64,000 nucleotides of DNA from Natronorubrum aibiense (GCF_009392895.1 NZ_CP045489.1:1-64000); one strand, 5' to 3'. Counted from the first letter of the stretch, positions 1-8,424 are shown. A program made the numbers and translations. Notes: generated from the letters alone by a model not told the origin.

Positions 1-104
1 GGACGGTCTGACTGTTCAGTATTACTAGTTAGTTCATCTTGTTCTTCTGCCTGTTCACTCTGATCAGTCTCGTCAGCAAATGGATTTTGGCCACCAGATT
101 TCAT
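1..104 (-). CDS. Start of small ParA-partner protein (partial)
   Basis: Reading the minus strand from the ATG at 104 gives an open frame of 34 residues that runs off the window edge. It begins MKSGGQNPFADE and is followed by an acidic Q/E-rich stretch. The ATG overlaps the parA stop codon (ATGA), so the two are translationally coupled. A small acidic gene directly after parA is the usual place for a partition partner (ParB-like or accessory) in haloarchaeal plasmids; that role is inferred from position, because the DNA-binding part lies outside the window. The coding DNA contains CAGTATTACT at 17-26, the same word found in the parA promoter region. Confidence 0.6.
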   Translation of the reverse strand, partial: MKSGGQNPFADETDQSEQAEEQDELTSNTEQSDR

Positions 105-964
105 GCTGTGACCTCCGTCGTCGCAAATTGATCGGCGATGAATTCGGCCAGTTCGTCGAACTTTTCGAGTGTCGGTTCTTCGTAATCACGAAGATCACGG
201 TAGGCATCGTTCTCCGCGAGTTCGTAGATCGACACCTGGTTGTCCCACGCGTCACCAAGCATCGATCCGCGCTCACCGATCGATACGGGGGCGATCGGCA
301 GTGACTCCTCCTCGAGTGCCTTGAGATATTTCTGGTTCACGTTCGTCCCCTTGACCTTGTTCGGCACAGCACCGAGAACACCGACGTCGATATCTCCGAG
401 TTCAGTCTCGAGGCCGTTGACCACGTCACGGAGACCCTGAATGCTCCGCTCACCTTTTGGAGATGGTTCGAACGGGACGAGGAGGTTCGACGTTGCGTAA
501 ACTGCGTTGTACAGATGTTGCCCCTCAGACGCTGGTGGGTCGATGATGAGAACGTCGTATTCCGATGGGACACCAGCATCGACGAGGACCCGCCGGAGCT
601 GTTTTTCCTTCTCGAATTCACCATCGAGACTCGTCTGGTCCTCGAGTTCCTTAGCCGTCGCGAGGAGATCAGCAAGGTTGCCGAGATTATTGTGGCTTGG
701 AACAAGATCAACGCCTTCAGCTGACTGGATGAGGTCGTCGAAATCACCTCGTGGTCGATCGACCATATGGAGTACAAGATTGTCGGCCTCGCTGTCAGCT
801 TTCCGACCATCGAGACCGAAGTGATTGGTTAAGCCGCCGTCCTGAGGATCCATATCAATTCCGAGAACCTTCTTTCCTTGATTGGCGTGCGCACGCATGA
901 GGTTGGCTGCAAGCGTCGTCTTCCCAACGCCACCAGCTTCGGACCATACCGTATACGGAATCAT
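101..964 (-). CDS. parA: ParA/Soj-type partition ATPase
   Basis: A deviant Walker-A P-loop ATPase of the ParA/MinD superfamily, about 287 residues, expected to segregate the replicon by ATP-dependent DNA binding. The P-loop SEAGGVGKTT sits at residues 8-17, followed by GIDMDPQDGGLTNHFG (Walker A') and DVLIIDPPASEG (Walker B region). An upstream ATG at 988 is in frame, but a TATA-like TATTATATA lies at about 990-998 on the minus strand, about 30 nt before the ATG at 964. A leaderless transcript starting at MIPYTVW is therefore the better start. The gene overlaps the downstream partner by 4 nt. Repeated CAGTATT words just upstream probably form its operator. Confidence 0.9.
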   Translation of the reverse strand: MIPYTVWSEAGGVGKTTLAANLMRAHANQGKKVLGIDMDPQDGGLTNHFGLDGRKADSEADNLVLHMVDRPRGDFDDLIQSAEGVDLVPSHNNLGNLADLLATAKELEDQTSLDGEFEKEKQLRRVLVDAGVPSEYDVLIIDPPASEGQHLYNAVYATSNLLVPFEPSPKGERSIQGLRDVVNGLETELGDIDVGVLGAVPNKVKGTNVNQKYLKALEEESLPIAPVSIGERGSMLGDAWDNQVSIYELAENDAYRDLRDYEEPTLEKFDELAEFIADQFATTEVTA

Positions 965-988
965 ACACACTAAGCAGACGGTCTCCAT

Positions 989-1049
989 GTATATAATACT
1001 AGCCAGACAAGACAGTATTGCTTCCCAGTATTACTGACCAGCAATACTG
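989..1049 (-). promoter_or_regulatory. parA promoter with CAGTATT operator/parS-like repeats
   Basis: A TATA-like box at about 990-998 is followed upstream by three copies of one word: CAGTATTG (1013-1020), CAGTATTACTG (1026-1036) and the inverted CAATACTG (1042-1049). The spacing (about 13-16 nt) and mixed orientation suit a dimeric DNA-binding protein. A further CAGTATTACT lies inside the partner gene at 17-26. Autoregulation by, or centromere binding of, the ParA partner is an inference. Confidence 0.55.
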
Positions 1050-1162
1050 ATCAGAATGTGTGGAAAATTGAAGGATACGCACATAAGACGGCTTCAGAGT
1101 AGACAAAGCAGATTACGAGAGGTCAGAAATTCGAACTTCTTGTGAATTAGCGTAATTAAAAG

Positions 1163-1435
1163 CTAGCAGAGTCCGAAAGGACACCCCACCATGTCCACTG
1201 TCTCATCGAGTGCCTCGAGTAGCAAATCAGAATTCGTATCCAGTACATATTCAGAATATCGTCCGCCAGCTTTCCCTTATGCCGCTTCGTCCGACTTACA
1301 ATCCCTAACATTGCGAGTTCGCCAAGGAGGTCTTGCATTCGATGAGGTACGAGAGGGTCAACCGCAGCTCGGTCACAGACGATTTCATATCGATCCTGAA
1401 CTTGAGTATTGTAGCGAGCAACGAGACCAATTTGG
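1163..1435 (-). pseudogene. orc1/cdc6 C-terminal remnant (winged-helix part)
   Basis: In one minus-strand frame the segment reads VQDRYEIVCDRAAVDPL, then RMQDLLGELAMLGIVSRTKR. This matches the winged-helix end of the Orc1/Cdc6 protein encoded at 51944-53185, which has HLAELSMLGILDRTKRNEG. Near 1262 the frame must shift to continue as YSEYVLDTNSDLLLEALDE and then stop at 1163. The AAA+ part is absent. It is a decayed initiator: N-terminal deletion plus at least one frameshift. Its nearest relative within the window appears to be the third initiator rather than the adjacent one. Confidence 0.75.
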
Positions 1436-1840
1436 GATGAACCGATGGATCAATAGTAATCCATCAAAAATAAGACAATACCCACACACCCCGGGTGTCG
1501 AGTGTAAACCAGCGGAATTGAACGGTAGAATCCGTTTCAGAGGTGTTCAGAAAAGGAGGTTATACTGAAATTAGACGTGCTCTCTGTCTAAGGAGAGGTA
1601 ACAACGAAGAAACCGTGTAAGCAAACCTACGAACAATCTCATAATATCACGTCTCAGTTACACGTCCACTGAGTATATAATGCCATGTTCAACTTTGATC
1701 TTCAGTCACAATTTCCCGGCCTATGTATGATGATTCCACCTTCCGAATTTTGCCGTAACAATAAAATATATAAATAGTTTCTAGATAGTAGTAGTAGTAG
1801 AGTACTGTGAAGAGTTGTTGTTCAACACTCCTATCTTTCT

Positions 1841-2019
1841 GCGAGGAGAGAATCCCGCCGTTCACGGCGTTGACGAGAGCGGAGCTCTCGTTCGCACATC
1901 AGAACGCGAAGCGTTCTGAGGACGGGCGTGAATCCGACAACGCCTACGCAAACCACGTTTAACCCAGCGGTGCGGTGCCGTGGGAAGCCTCGCCGTTTAC
2001 GGCGAGGAGGAGGTCACTG
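1841..2019. mobile_element. Miniature element with IS1341-type ends
   Basis: About 180 bp without a gene. One end (from 1841) is GGAGAGAATCCCGCC plus a hairpin, the reverse complement of the left end of the tnpB element near 5160-5215. The other end (1981-2019) has GGGAAGCCTCGCCG and the hairpin CTCGCCGTTTACGGCGAG, the reverse complement of that element's right end at 3674-3715. It is therefore an internally deleted, non-autonomous relative of the neighbouring element. A twin-hairpin insert (1873-1919) interrupts the left end. It lies between two origin boxes. Confidence 0.6.
1873..1919. repeat. Twin-hairpin insert, copy 1
   Basis: Two perfect hairpins: ACGAGAGC-GGA-GCTCTCGT (1873-1891, 8-bp stem, 3-nt loop) and TCAGAACGC-GAA-GCGTTCTGA (1899-1919, 9-bp stem, 3-nt loop), with a 7-nt spacer. 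It interrupts the left-end sequence of the miniature element, between CGGATTCACGCCCGT and CAACGCCGTG when read on the minus strand. The same architecture with different stem sequences recurs at 4815-4860, 7518-7563 and 14545-14590. Confidence 0.7.
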
Positions 2020-2442
2020 TAGGAATCCTCTCTTCAAGAGTCCGTACATAACTACACGCGAGAGAACTAGCTACCCACTATTTCGCTAGTTTACACTCGA
2101 CACCCGGGGTGTGTGTGTGTGTGTTCTCGAGTTCGTTGAGATATACATGACCTCGGATCTTGAGTCACCGTTGGCAACTCATACACATGTTAACTAATAC
2201 ACTTGACGACCGGTGTGGGGCTTTGATTAAATTGTATCAACCGATACACTCGACACCCGGGGTTTGGGCGCCTCTTATCGTTCAATAGTACCGGTTGTTT
2301 TTATTCTTATTTAGAACACTTCTATCTCCCTTCTTCGGACAGATACACTCGACACTTGGTGTGGGAAGAACACATAGATTTATGTCCATCACCGACCGTC
2401 GTGTGTAACAATGAAGTGGACTCTCGGGGGTCGATCACCAAG

Positions 2443-3675
2443 ATGAGCGACGAGTCACAGAGCTCTCTTGATTCGATTTGGCAGAGTGAAGACCCGATTT
2501 TCACGAACAAGGAGCTTCTTGATATCGAACACATTCCGGACGAGGAGCGGATCATTGGTCGCGACGATGAAATCTCGAACCTTGCAAATGGTGTCCACCC
2601 AGCAATTCGAGGAGGTAAGCCGCGGAATACAATAATTTACGGTAAAACGGGGACGGGAAAGAGCTTAGTCGCCAAACATGTTACTCAGAGTGCCGAACGC
2701 TTTGCTCAGAAGGAAGGGACACACCTAGCTCGAGCGTATATCGACTGCACACAGACGACGACAGAAACGCAGGTCGTAATAAAGCTTGCACGGTCGTTCA
2801 ACGACCCAGAAAAAACAGATATCTCTGTGCCACTTTCTGGGCTATCTACAAACGCGTACTACGATCGGCTTTGGAATATTCTTGACGCTCTGCACGATGT
2901 CGTCATCATCATCCTCGACGAAATAGACAAGCTCCAGGAGAACAACGTGCTAATGCAGCTTTCTCGAGCCGGGGAGGCTGGTAAACTCGAGTCATGCAAA
3001 GTCGGGATAGTCGCTATCAGTAACAAGATTTCTTTCAAGGATAGTCTCGATGAACGAGTCCTCAGTAGTCTGCAGGAACGTGAGTTTATTTTCCCTCCAT
3101 ATGATGCAAATCAGTTGCGTGAAATTATGCGTCATCGAGAGGATGCGTTCCACGAAGGCGTTATTAGTGATGAGGTGATTCCACTGGCAGCTGCGTTCGC
3201 CGCACAGGAACACGGGGATGCTCGAAAGGCACTTGATATTCTTCGAAACGCAGGTGAGCTTGCTAAGGACGATGGTAGTGATCTGGTTCTTGAAGAGCAC
3301 GTCAGAGATGCCCGTGAACAGGCGGATATCGACCGATTCTCGAAGTTGCTTCAAGACCAGCCGACTCAGTCAAAAGCAGCTGTCTATGCGCTTTCATTGC
3401 TTGCAGATGGACAGAAGCAAGAGGAGTTCTCTACTCGCGAGATCTACGAGCAGTACGAACAGCTCACAAAGACGCTTGACATAGATTCACTCTCTCAGCG
3501 CCGGATGGCCGACAGACTGAATGAGCAGGCATTCCTCGATATTTTAGGGATCACAGATCGTGTCGGTCGTGGTCGTGGCAAGGGGATGACAAACTTCTAT
3601 TACCTGCTTGAGGATCCAAAAGTTGTACAGACCGCTATCGAGTCCGATCAGCGGTTTTCCGACGTGAAATCGTGA
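2443..3675 (+). CDS. orc: Orc1/Cdc6 replication initiator (origin family 1)
   Basis: AAA+ initiator of about 410 residues. Walker A is IIYGKTGTGKS (about residue 65), Walker B is VVIIILDEIDKL (about 155), followed by the sensor-like GIVAISNKISF and the conserved EREFIFPPYDANQL of Orc1/Cdc6. HGDARKALDILRNAGELA marks the lid, and the C-terminal winged helix follows from about 310 (KAAVYALSLLADGQ). Longer frames begin at 2356, but MSDESQ at 2443 is the natural start, behind a TATA-like stretch near 2376. It should bind the family-1 boxes on both sides, melt the origin and load the MCM helicase. Its DNA-contact regions differ from those of the two other initiators, in line with their different boxes. 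Confidence 0.93.
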   Translation: MSDESQSSLDSIWQSEDPIFTNKELLDIEHIPDEERIIGRDDEISNLANGVHPAIRGGKPRNTIIYGKTGTGKSLVAKHVTQSAERFAQKEGTHLARAYIDCTQTTTETQVVIKLARSFNDPEKTDISVPLSGLSTNAYYDRLWNILDALHDVVIIILDEIDKLQENNVLMQLSRAGEAGKLESCKVGIVAISNKISFKDSLDERVLSSLQEREFIFPPYDANQLREIMRHREDAFHEGVISDEVIPLAAAFAAQEHGDARKALDILRNAGELAKDDGSDLVLEEHVRDAREQADIDRFSKLLQDQPTQSKAAVYALSLLADGQKQEEFSTREIYEQYEQLTKTLDIDSLSQRRMADRLNEQAFLDILGITDRVGRGRGKGMTNFYYLLEDPKVVQTAIESDQRFSDVKS

Positions 3676-3724
3676 CATCCTCCTCGCCGTTCACGGCGAG
3701 GCTTCCCTACCGCAGTTGAGATAT

Positions 3725-5091
3725 TTATGATTTGCAGCTGCTCGCTTGTTCAGCGAACGTCCCCTGTCCACGACTATGGTCGTGTTCTCCACGACGGAAC
3801 AGGTTGACTACTGGACGTGCCACACGCCCGCTACTCCTATCCTCTGTAGATCGAGGATTCAGAGTTACCTTTTCTGCTTGGTCTAACCGACGCCGAATGT
3901 TCTCCGCACCATTCGAATCGGCGTTCATCACGGCCTCACACCCACGACAGACGTATAAGCCGCGCTCAACACGGTTGGCGTCTCGTTTCTGCCCACAACG
4001 CGAACACGTCTTCGACGTGTCTCGCTCGCTCACTATCACCACAGTGATACCTTCCGCTTTCGCCTTGTATGTGAGTAAGTTCGTGAACCGGTCGAACGCC
4101 CATCCGTGCAAGCCTTCGTTGCCACGGTCGCCCCAGTTCCGAGCCTCACCAGTCTCGTCGTCTTCGCGGATGCCTTCGAGGTTGCCGACAGCAATTGTCC
4201 CGACACCTCGTTCAACACACTCTGCAACGATGTGTTTCGTGACGGCGTGTAGGTAGTGCGACCGACGCTCAGAACGCTTCTTGCGGAGTCTCAAGGCATT
4301 GTTCGAGCGAGACGAGTTGCACTTCGCAATCTCCTTAGCGAAGTACCGTTCGTCGGTCTTGAGAGCGTTCCCCGGATACAACTCGTGGTCGCCCGTAGAA
4401 TACGAGACGGCGGCGAAGTTTGAGATACCGAGGTCAATGCCAGCAGTTTCGTCGCCGGGAGACTCGGCCTCGATTTCGTGTTTGCAGACGATGTGAAGTT
4501 CCCATTCGCCTTTAGAACCGTTCCAGACTGCTTTCACGTGGCCAACGTTCTCGATCGTCACGTCTGGTCGGGTTTCAATCTCACAGAGGATGAAGTCTGA
4601 CCAGTGTTCTTTCAGATTTCGACCTTTAGAGAGGCGAATCCGATTATTCTTTGCGTCGTGTTTGAACCCGTCTTCTTTGAACGTGACTGTCGATCGTGGG
4701 TGATCGTCGCCGTTCTTCCGATACTTCGGTGGGTTTGCGCGGTCGTCCCCGTTTCGGCGTTTAGCATACCAACCACTGAACGCTTCAGCGAGTTCTTCTA
4801 TAACTCGCTGTGCTCAATGAGCGAAGCTCATTGGCATCACGAGACGGCGAAGCCGTCTCGAACGAACTCGACTGAGAATTGAGTCGGCATAGCGTTCGTG
4901 ATTCTTCAGGTATGCCTTGAGTGGGCCATCCTCGGGGATTGTCCCTGTTTCGCTCCAGATGCGGTCACACGTCCAGCGTGCGATGTTCCAGAGCTTTGAG
5001 GCGGCCAAACCCAAGCGAGTCCAAATCACTCTGCACCTGTTGCTGGTTGCGAATGGTAGCAACATAGGTGCGAGTGACCTGAATCGCCATA
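3725..5091 (-). pseudogene. tnpB: tnpB of element 1 (broken)
   Basis: RNA-guided nuclease TnpB of the IS200/IS605 superfamily, now in pieces. The C-terminal part has the RuvC aspartate in AGIDLGISNF, the zinc finger CSRCGQ...CRGCEA and the last aspartate in NADSNGAENI. The N-terminal part begins MAIQVTRTYVAT at 5091. It has a 1-nt insertion at about 5010 (LG-LAASKLW region, compared with element 2) and is then cut by a ~55-nt twin-hairpin insert at about 4810-4865, which shifts the frame and brings a stop. It is unlikely to make an active nuclease. Confidence 0.85.
4811..4865. repeat. Twin-hairpin insert, copy 2 (inside tnpB 1)
   Basis: Hairpin CAATGAGC-GAA-GCTCATTG (4815-4833), spacer GCATCA (4834-4839), hairpin CGAGACGGC-GAA-GCCGTCTCG (4840-4860). 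In the intact tnpB reading, serine codons are followed directly by the QRV codons; here about 55 nt intervene, and 55 is not a multiple of 3. The same insert sits at the same codon in element 2. Confidence 0.8.
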
Positions 5092-5279
5092 CATAGGCTA
5101 TGTAGACAATCCTACTTAATGGTGCGGATTGGCATTAAATATCCGGCCTGCCATCGACGGTGGTGTGTGGATGAATCGTCGGATTCACGCCCGGCGTAAA
5201 CGCCGGGATTCTCTCCTTGAAAATCATAGATTCACGCTAGAGAAATATCTCTTTCACATTCGACATCTGGCGCTCCCAA

Positions 5280-5637
5280 GTCTCTGAGTTTGAGGTATCG
5301 TTTCTCTTGTGAGACTGTCTGGTCTTGAGAGAGCCTTTAGCTGGTAATTTCGAGGGTTTACACTCGACACCTGGGGTCATAGGTCCCTGAACTTAACAGA
5401 TAGTTTCTCTTGTGAGGCTATCTGGTTCTGAGAAAGTCTCTGGTTGGTGATTTTGAGGGTTTACACTCGACACCTGGGGTCCTAGATCTCTGTGTTTAAC
5501 AGATTGTATCTCTTGTGAGGCTATTTGGTTTTGAGAGAGTCTCTGGTTGGTGTTTTTGAGGGCTTACACTCGACGCATGGGGTGACGCAATCCGCGTGAG
5601 GGAGCATATAAATGAATACACTCGACACTTGGGGTAG
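5280..5637. repeat. Tandem ~102-bp repeats carrying family-1 origin boxes
   Basis: Three tandem units (about 5280-5379, 5380-5482, 5483-5585) share CTCTTGTGAG, CTATYTGGT, GAGAGAGTCT and GGTGATTTTGAGGG, and each ends in an origin box: 5360-5379, 5463-5482 and 5566-5585 (diverged, GACGCATGGGG). A fourth box stands alone at 5618-5637. All point the same way. This is an iteron-like array matching the boxes upstream of orc, so the origin spans both sides of the gene and of element 1. It encodes nothing visible. Confidence 0.85.
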
Positions 5638-5664
5638 GGGAGACGACTCGAGTTTACAGAGATT

Positions 5665-5877
5665 CTACTGAGCTTGTCGTTCGAGTGCCTCTGCTCGCCA
5701 ACAACGTTTGACGGCTGCATCATCCGAAGCGCCATCAGCAGCGATCGTGAACTGCTTTCTTCGGTGAACGATCTGCTCGAGTATCAGTACTGATCTTGGC
5801 TTCATCCACTGCAGCATCTCGAGCGTCCGCTTGGAGGTGTTCGTAGCGGACCTCGCAGCTATGGCGAGTTCAGTCAC
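5665..5877 (-). pseudogene. Degenerate copy of small zinc-finger / LEQIDHR gene pair
   Basis: The frame reads LILEQIVHRRKQFTIAADGA, then RCWRAEALERQAQ, clearly related to the small proteins at 10943-11134 and 14984-15184. Its upstream half matches the zinc-finger partner of the latter (SCEVRYEHLQADARDA) but in another frame, so the two-gene arrangement has collapsed into one shifted frame. The conserved C-terminal tail (ELERAK) is missing. It is a remnant. Confidence 0.55.
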
Positions 5878-5976
5878 GAGAAGAACCTCGAGACGCTCGC
5901 GCTGTTCACACCCTCCTGGGATCGTGTTGCCGGAGACATCTTCCGTGATCTTCTCGATAAGCTGTCATATAAGTAA
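5878..5976 (+). pseudogene. C-terminal gene fragment, unknown
   Basis: An open stretch ends ETLALFTPSWDRVAGDIF and RDLLDKLSYK, then TAA. The residue and codon choice look like coding haloarchaeal DNA, but there is no start and it is fused to the preceding remnant. No family is recognised. Confidence 0.3.
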
Positions 5977-5981
5977 CTCGA

Positions 5982-6257
5982 GTGGGTGATCCGAGAGAGC
6001 GAGAAGACGCTGACCAACACGGCGATCAATCTCTGGGTGCCATGGTGACGAACGATTACCGGGAAACGTTACCTGAGATCGACGTGCCGACGCTCGTCAC
6101 GTACGGCGAGGAGAGCAATCTCTACGCACCGGAGACAGCCAAATTCATGACCGATCAGATCCCGGACTCGGAACTGGTTGGGTTCTCGGATGTCGGGCAC
6201 GGCGTTCCGCTCGGGATGCCGGAGGAGTTGACTGAGGAACTCGAGGGATTCCTCTGA
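5982..6257 (+). pseudogene. Alpha/beta hydrolase C-terminal fragment
   Basis: From about 6040 the translation reads MVTNDYRETLPEIDVPTLV, then TYGEESNLYAPETAKFM and ELVGFSDVGHGVPLGMPEEL. This is the last third of an alpha/beta-hydrolase: the strand before the catalytic acid region and the catalytic histidine in VGHGV. The nucleophile elbow and most of the fold are missing, so it is a 5'-truncated remnant rather than an enzyme. The first ~20 codons do not look like the family. Confidence 0.65.
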
Positions 6258-6437
6258 TATATTGGTACACGGAATACTACATCTCCTGGACCGAATCGTG
6301 CATTCACACCGTACTCCGATACACTACTAGCCATCAACTTCTGCGCGTGGTCACACGAGATTTCCAGATCAAATTCTCGTCACTCCAGTCGCGTCTGGCG
6401 TTGATCCTTGTTCCCGAACTGTCGGACGTACCGTTTT

Positions 6438-6562
6438 TCAATATTTGAGACACACAGTGCGCAAAGTGAACTGCTCGAGGTTCTGCAACTCTTGAATCCG
6501 TTTCTCAGAGCGCTCTTCGGGGAACTCCTCCGGTAGATCCGCACGAAGCGATTCGAACTATC
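6438..6562 (-). pseudogene. Short coding remnant, unknown
   Basis: The minus-strand frame reads FESLRADLPEEFPEERSEKR, IQELQNLEQFTLRTVCLKY and stop at 6438. The acidic, leucine-rich composition is protein-like, with no start in frame. No homologue is recognised. Confidence 0.3.
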
Positions 6563-6661
6563 ATTCTAACTGTTCTTCGAATGCGCTTGAGCCTCCATGT
6601 CGGATGTTGAGTAGGGATTGTCATCGATACATTCAAAACTAAAGTGATAGAATACTAATTC

Positions 6662-6877
6662 GTGGCCAGTATCGAATTTGATTTTGACGACGACATGATC
6701 GCTGTCGACGACCACGACCACAAGCGTCGATTCGTTGCCGCACAAGACGATGGTGTCTGGCGCGTGTTCGAAGGCCCGATGAACGGCTCGCACGCACTCT
6801 CGCAGCGGACTACTGTCGAGACAGCAAATCAAGCCCTCGTTGATGCGTTGCAGTGGCTTACCGAGTCTGACGACTAG
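6662..6877 (+). CDS. Small acidic protein (71 aa), unknown
   Basis: GTG start at 6662 (ASIEFDFDDDMIAVDDHD), followed by KRRFVAAQDDGVWRVFEGPM, and a helical C-terminus (ANQALVDALQWLTESDD). A TATA-like GATAGAATACTAA lies about 14-22 nt upstream, so the transcript is probably almost leaderless. The very acidic composition is haloarchaeal. It looks like an intact small gene; no family is recognised. Confidence 0.6.
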   Translation: MASIEFDFDDDMIAVDDHDHKRRFVAAQDDGVWRVFEGPMNGSHALSQRTTVETANQALVDALQWLTESDD

Positions 6878-6981
6878 CGATTGAGGCAGCGGAAGAAAAT
6901 ATTGCGCTGTTTGTCTGTAAGTGGATATTTGTATTGAAAATATGGGCGGAATTTACATAGAGCGGTTCTCGAGCGGTGGAT

Positions 6982-7110
6982 ATGGTTTCTATCAATCACG
7001 TGAAAACACAGGTTGAATCGTTCGACGGCGTCGAATCGGTGATCGACGACAACAGCGCCCCCTCCTTCAGCGACTTGTCGCTCAGAGGTGCAGTTCGACA
7101 ACTCGAGTAA
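6982..7110 (+). CDS. Small ORF (42 aa), doubtful
   Basis: ATG at 6982, MVSINHVKTQVESFDGVESV, then IDDNSAPSFSDLSLRGAVRQ. Codon use is coding-like, but it is short and sits among fragments, so it may be a remnant of a longer gene. Two direct TGTAACAGATA repeats follow at about 7132-7172, just before the miniature element. Confidence 0.35.
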   Translation: MVSINHVKTQVESFDGVESVIDDNSAPSFSDLSLRGAVRQLE

Positions 7111-7173
7111 GGACAACATGCTGACTTATGTAACAGATATCCGTCGCAGATTTCTGTAACAGATACTTGTTAC

Positions 7174-7735
7174 AGTTGACATCCCCCTCCGCGTGAACAC
7201 GGAGGAATCCCGAGCGGTGGGAGTGTCAGGTTCGCAGTCCAATCACCGGACTACCAGCCCTTTCGGGCACGGGTAATCCCACAGCATCGGACTGGTGGAC
7301 TGCTAGCCATGCCAAGTGGCTGTTACCCCTATCTTCGACCATGTTTGGCGTCCCGGTGTTGTTTTTGCCACAGGGACGCCAGCAGGCGTCAGTGGACTTA
7401 GGGGTATCTTGGGGTCGCTTTCAGCAGTCGGCACGTCGGCACACCCTTCGAGGATGTGGCGTTCACCGACTGAACTTTCGGATATTGCCTCCTTTCGTGG
7501 GCGGGCTGGCCGTGGTTCGAAAATCCAAGATTTTCGTCATCACGAGAGAGCGACGCTCTCTCGAACGACCTCCGTAGGACGGTTCGGAATCCGCTCCATT
7601 CCGACCGATTCCTATCGTACAGTATGGCGACCTGTCACTTAAACATCACCGTAGGAAACATCGGAGCGAGCGTTTGAACGGTGGTCTGTTACCACAAGTG
7701 ACGGCGCGTATCCACGGCGTTCACGCCGTGATATT
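7174..7735. mobile_element. ~560-bp miniature element derived from an IS1341-type tnpB element
   Basis: The left side (7174-7215) has TGACATCCCCCTCCGCG plus a hairpin and GGAATCCCGAGCGGTGGG, like the right ends of the tnpB elements. About 100 bp in, GCTGTTACCCCTATCTTCGA resembles the DNA at the 3' end of tnpB 2 near 13560-13580. The other side (about 7700-7735) ends with hairpin CACGGCGTTCACGCCGTG. No long coding frame remains. A twin-hairpin insert is at 7518-7563. The size and palindromic ends resemble the palindrome-associated elements (PATEs) described in Haloquadratum; that comparison is from memory. Confidence 0.6.
7518..7563. repeat. Twin-hairpin insert, copy 3
   Basis: Hairpin CGAAAATC-CAA-GATTTTCG (7518-7536), spacer TCATCA (7537-7542), hairpin CGAGAGAGC-GAC-GCTCTCTCG (7543-7563). 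Exactly the same geometry (19 + 6 + 21 nt) as the tnpB copies, with the first stem almost wholly different in sequence yet still perfectly paired. Confidence 0.75.
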
Positions 7736-7760
7736 GCGCCTGTTCAGCCTATAACTCCCC

Positions 7761-8424
7761 CACCCCGTGTGCGAGATGAAATTGATACAAAAGTGGGGGA
7801 GCGAAAATCACTGAGAAACGCGGGAGCGGCTAAAGTCGTGCATATCATGGAGAGAAGATTCAATACCGAAAGATAAGAAATAGCCTATGTAATAGAAAAG
7901 TTTTATCACCCTTCTCAAAAAACCAAATCCGCACTAGAACTATACTCTGTTTGAGTTGGTATTCAAAATATAAGATTAATTTAAGTTATTCTAGCTTGTA
8001 CGCGCTTCTCTAGACGTTATTTCCTCGGATATCTGCTGTGTTAGGACTTCTACTTCCACTCTGTCTATTGTCTCTTCTATCCTATGCCTCCTACATGTCT
8101 CGCAAATTCATCTCGCACACGGGGTGTGTGGGTTAATCGATTGCCGTGACAACTTCTCATTTCATGTTATTTTTCATTTAGAAATACTAGATAATGCATA
8201 GTCAGTTTCTCCTGGCCTGTGCAGTAGAACATCGATCGCGATCTCACTTTGCACATGGTATATCTGTGCCAATGTCTCCTCTGAGTTCTCTCTGTCAATT
8301 TCATCTCGCACACGGGGGGTACTTGCCAATTTGACTTCGCCCGCGGTTCGATGGGTTCTCGTAAAGACTGCCTATACTCCGCTTATAACCCAAGAATTCG
8401 TCGTATTTAACCTCGCACGCGGTT
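7761..8424. repeat. Origin boxes, family 2, upstream cluster
   Basis: Box TTCATCTCGCACACGGGGTG: 7761-7780 (inverted, perfect), 8107-8126 (perfect), 8300-8319 (ends GGGGGG), and weaker copies at 8331-8350 and 8405-8424. AT-rich DNA (about 7850-8000) separates the inverted first box from the rest, the likely unwinding region. The last box abuts the TATA box of the orc gene at 8463, so the initiator may repress itself. None of these boxes resembles family 1 beyond the G-rich end. Confidence 0.85.

Larger units (their letters stand above)
1486..2364. repeat. Origin boxes, family 1, upstream cluster
   Basis: Four copies of a 20-nt box, ACACTCGACACCCGGGGTGT: 1486-1505 (inverted), 2093-2112, 2246-2265 (ends GGTTT) and 2345-2364 (TTGGTGTGG variant). 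They lie just ahead of the orc gene starting at 2443, and four more lie after it. A G-rich 3' end and clustering around orc1/cdc6 are hallmarks of archaeal origin recognition boxes. The opposed orientation of the first box against the other three, with AT-rich DNA between (about 1740-1800), is the usual arrangement of a haloarchaeal origin. The copy at 2345 lies just upstream of the promoter region of orc, which suggests autoregulation. Confidence 0.85.
3674..5215 (-). mobile_element. IS1341-type element 1 (tnpB only, degenerate)
   Basis: The right end is at 3674-3715: TGACATCCTC plus the hairpin CTCGCCGTTCACGGCGAG and GGCTTCCCTACCGC. The left end is at about 5160-5215: GTCGGATTCACGCCC with hairpin CCCGGCGTAAACGCCGGG and GATTCTCTCC. 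It has no tnpA. It sits between orc and the downstream origin boxes and so moved them about 1.5 kb apart. The guide-RNA (omega/reRNA) segment would be expected at the tnpB 3' end and right end. Confidence 0.75.

Noticed and set aside
5280-5585. Tandem repeats that at first look like a CRISPR array
   Set aside because: The unit is about 102 bp, the spacers are themselves conserved, and each unit carries an origin box. There is no short repeat with unique spacers and no cas gene.
7671-7690. A family-3-like origin box (CGTTTGAACGGTGGTCTG) far from the third orc gene
   Set aside because: It lacks one base of the consensus and lies in the subterminal part of a miniature element where tnpB elements 1 and 2 have CGACGGTGG/CGAACGGTGG, so it is IS sequence.
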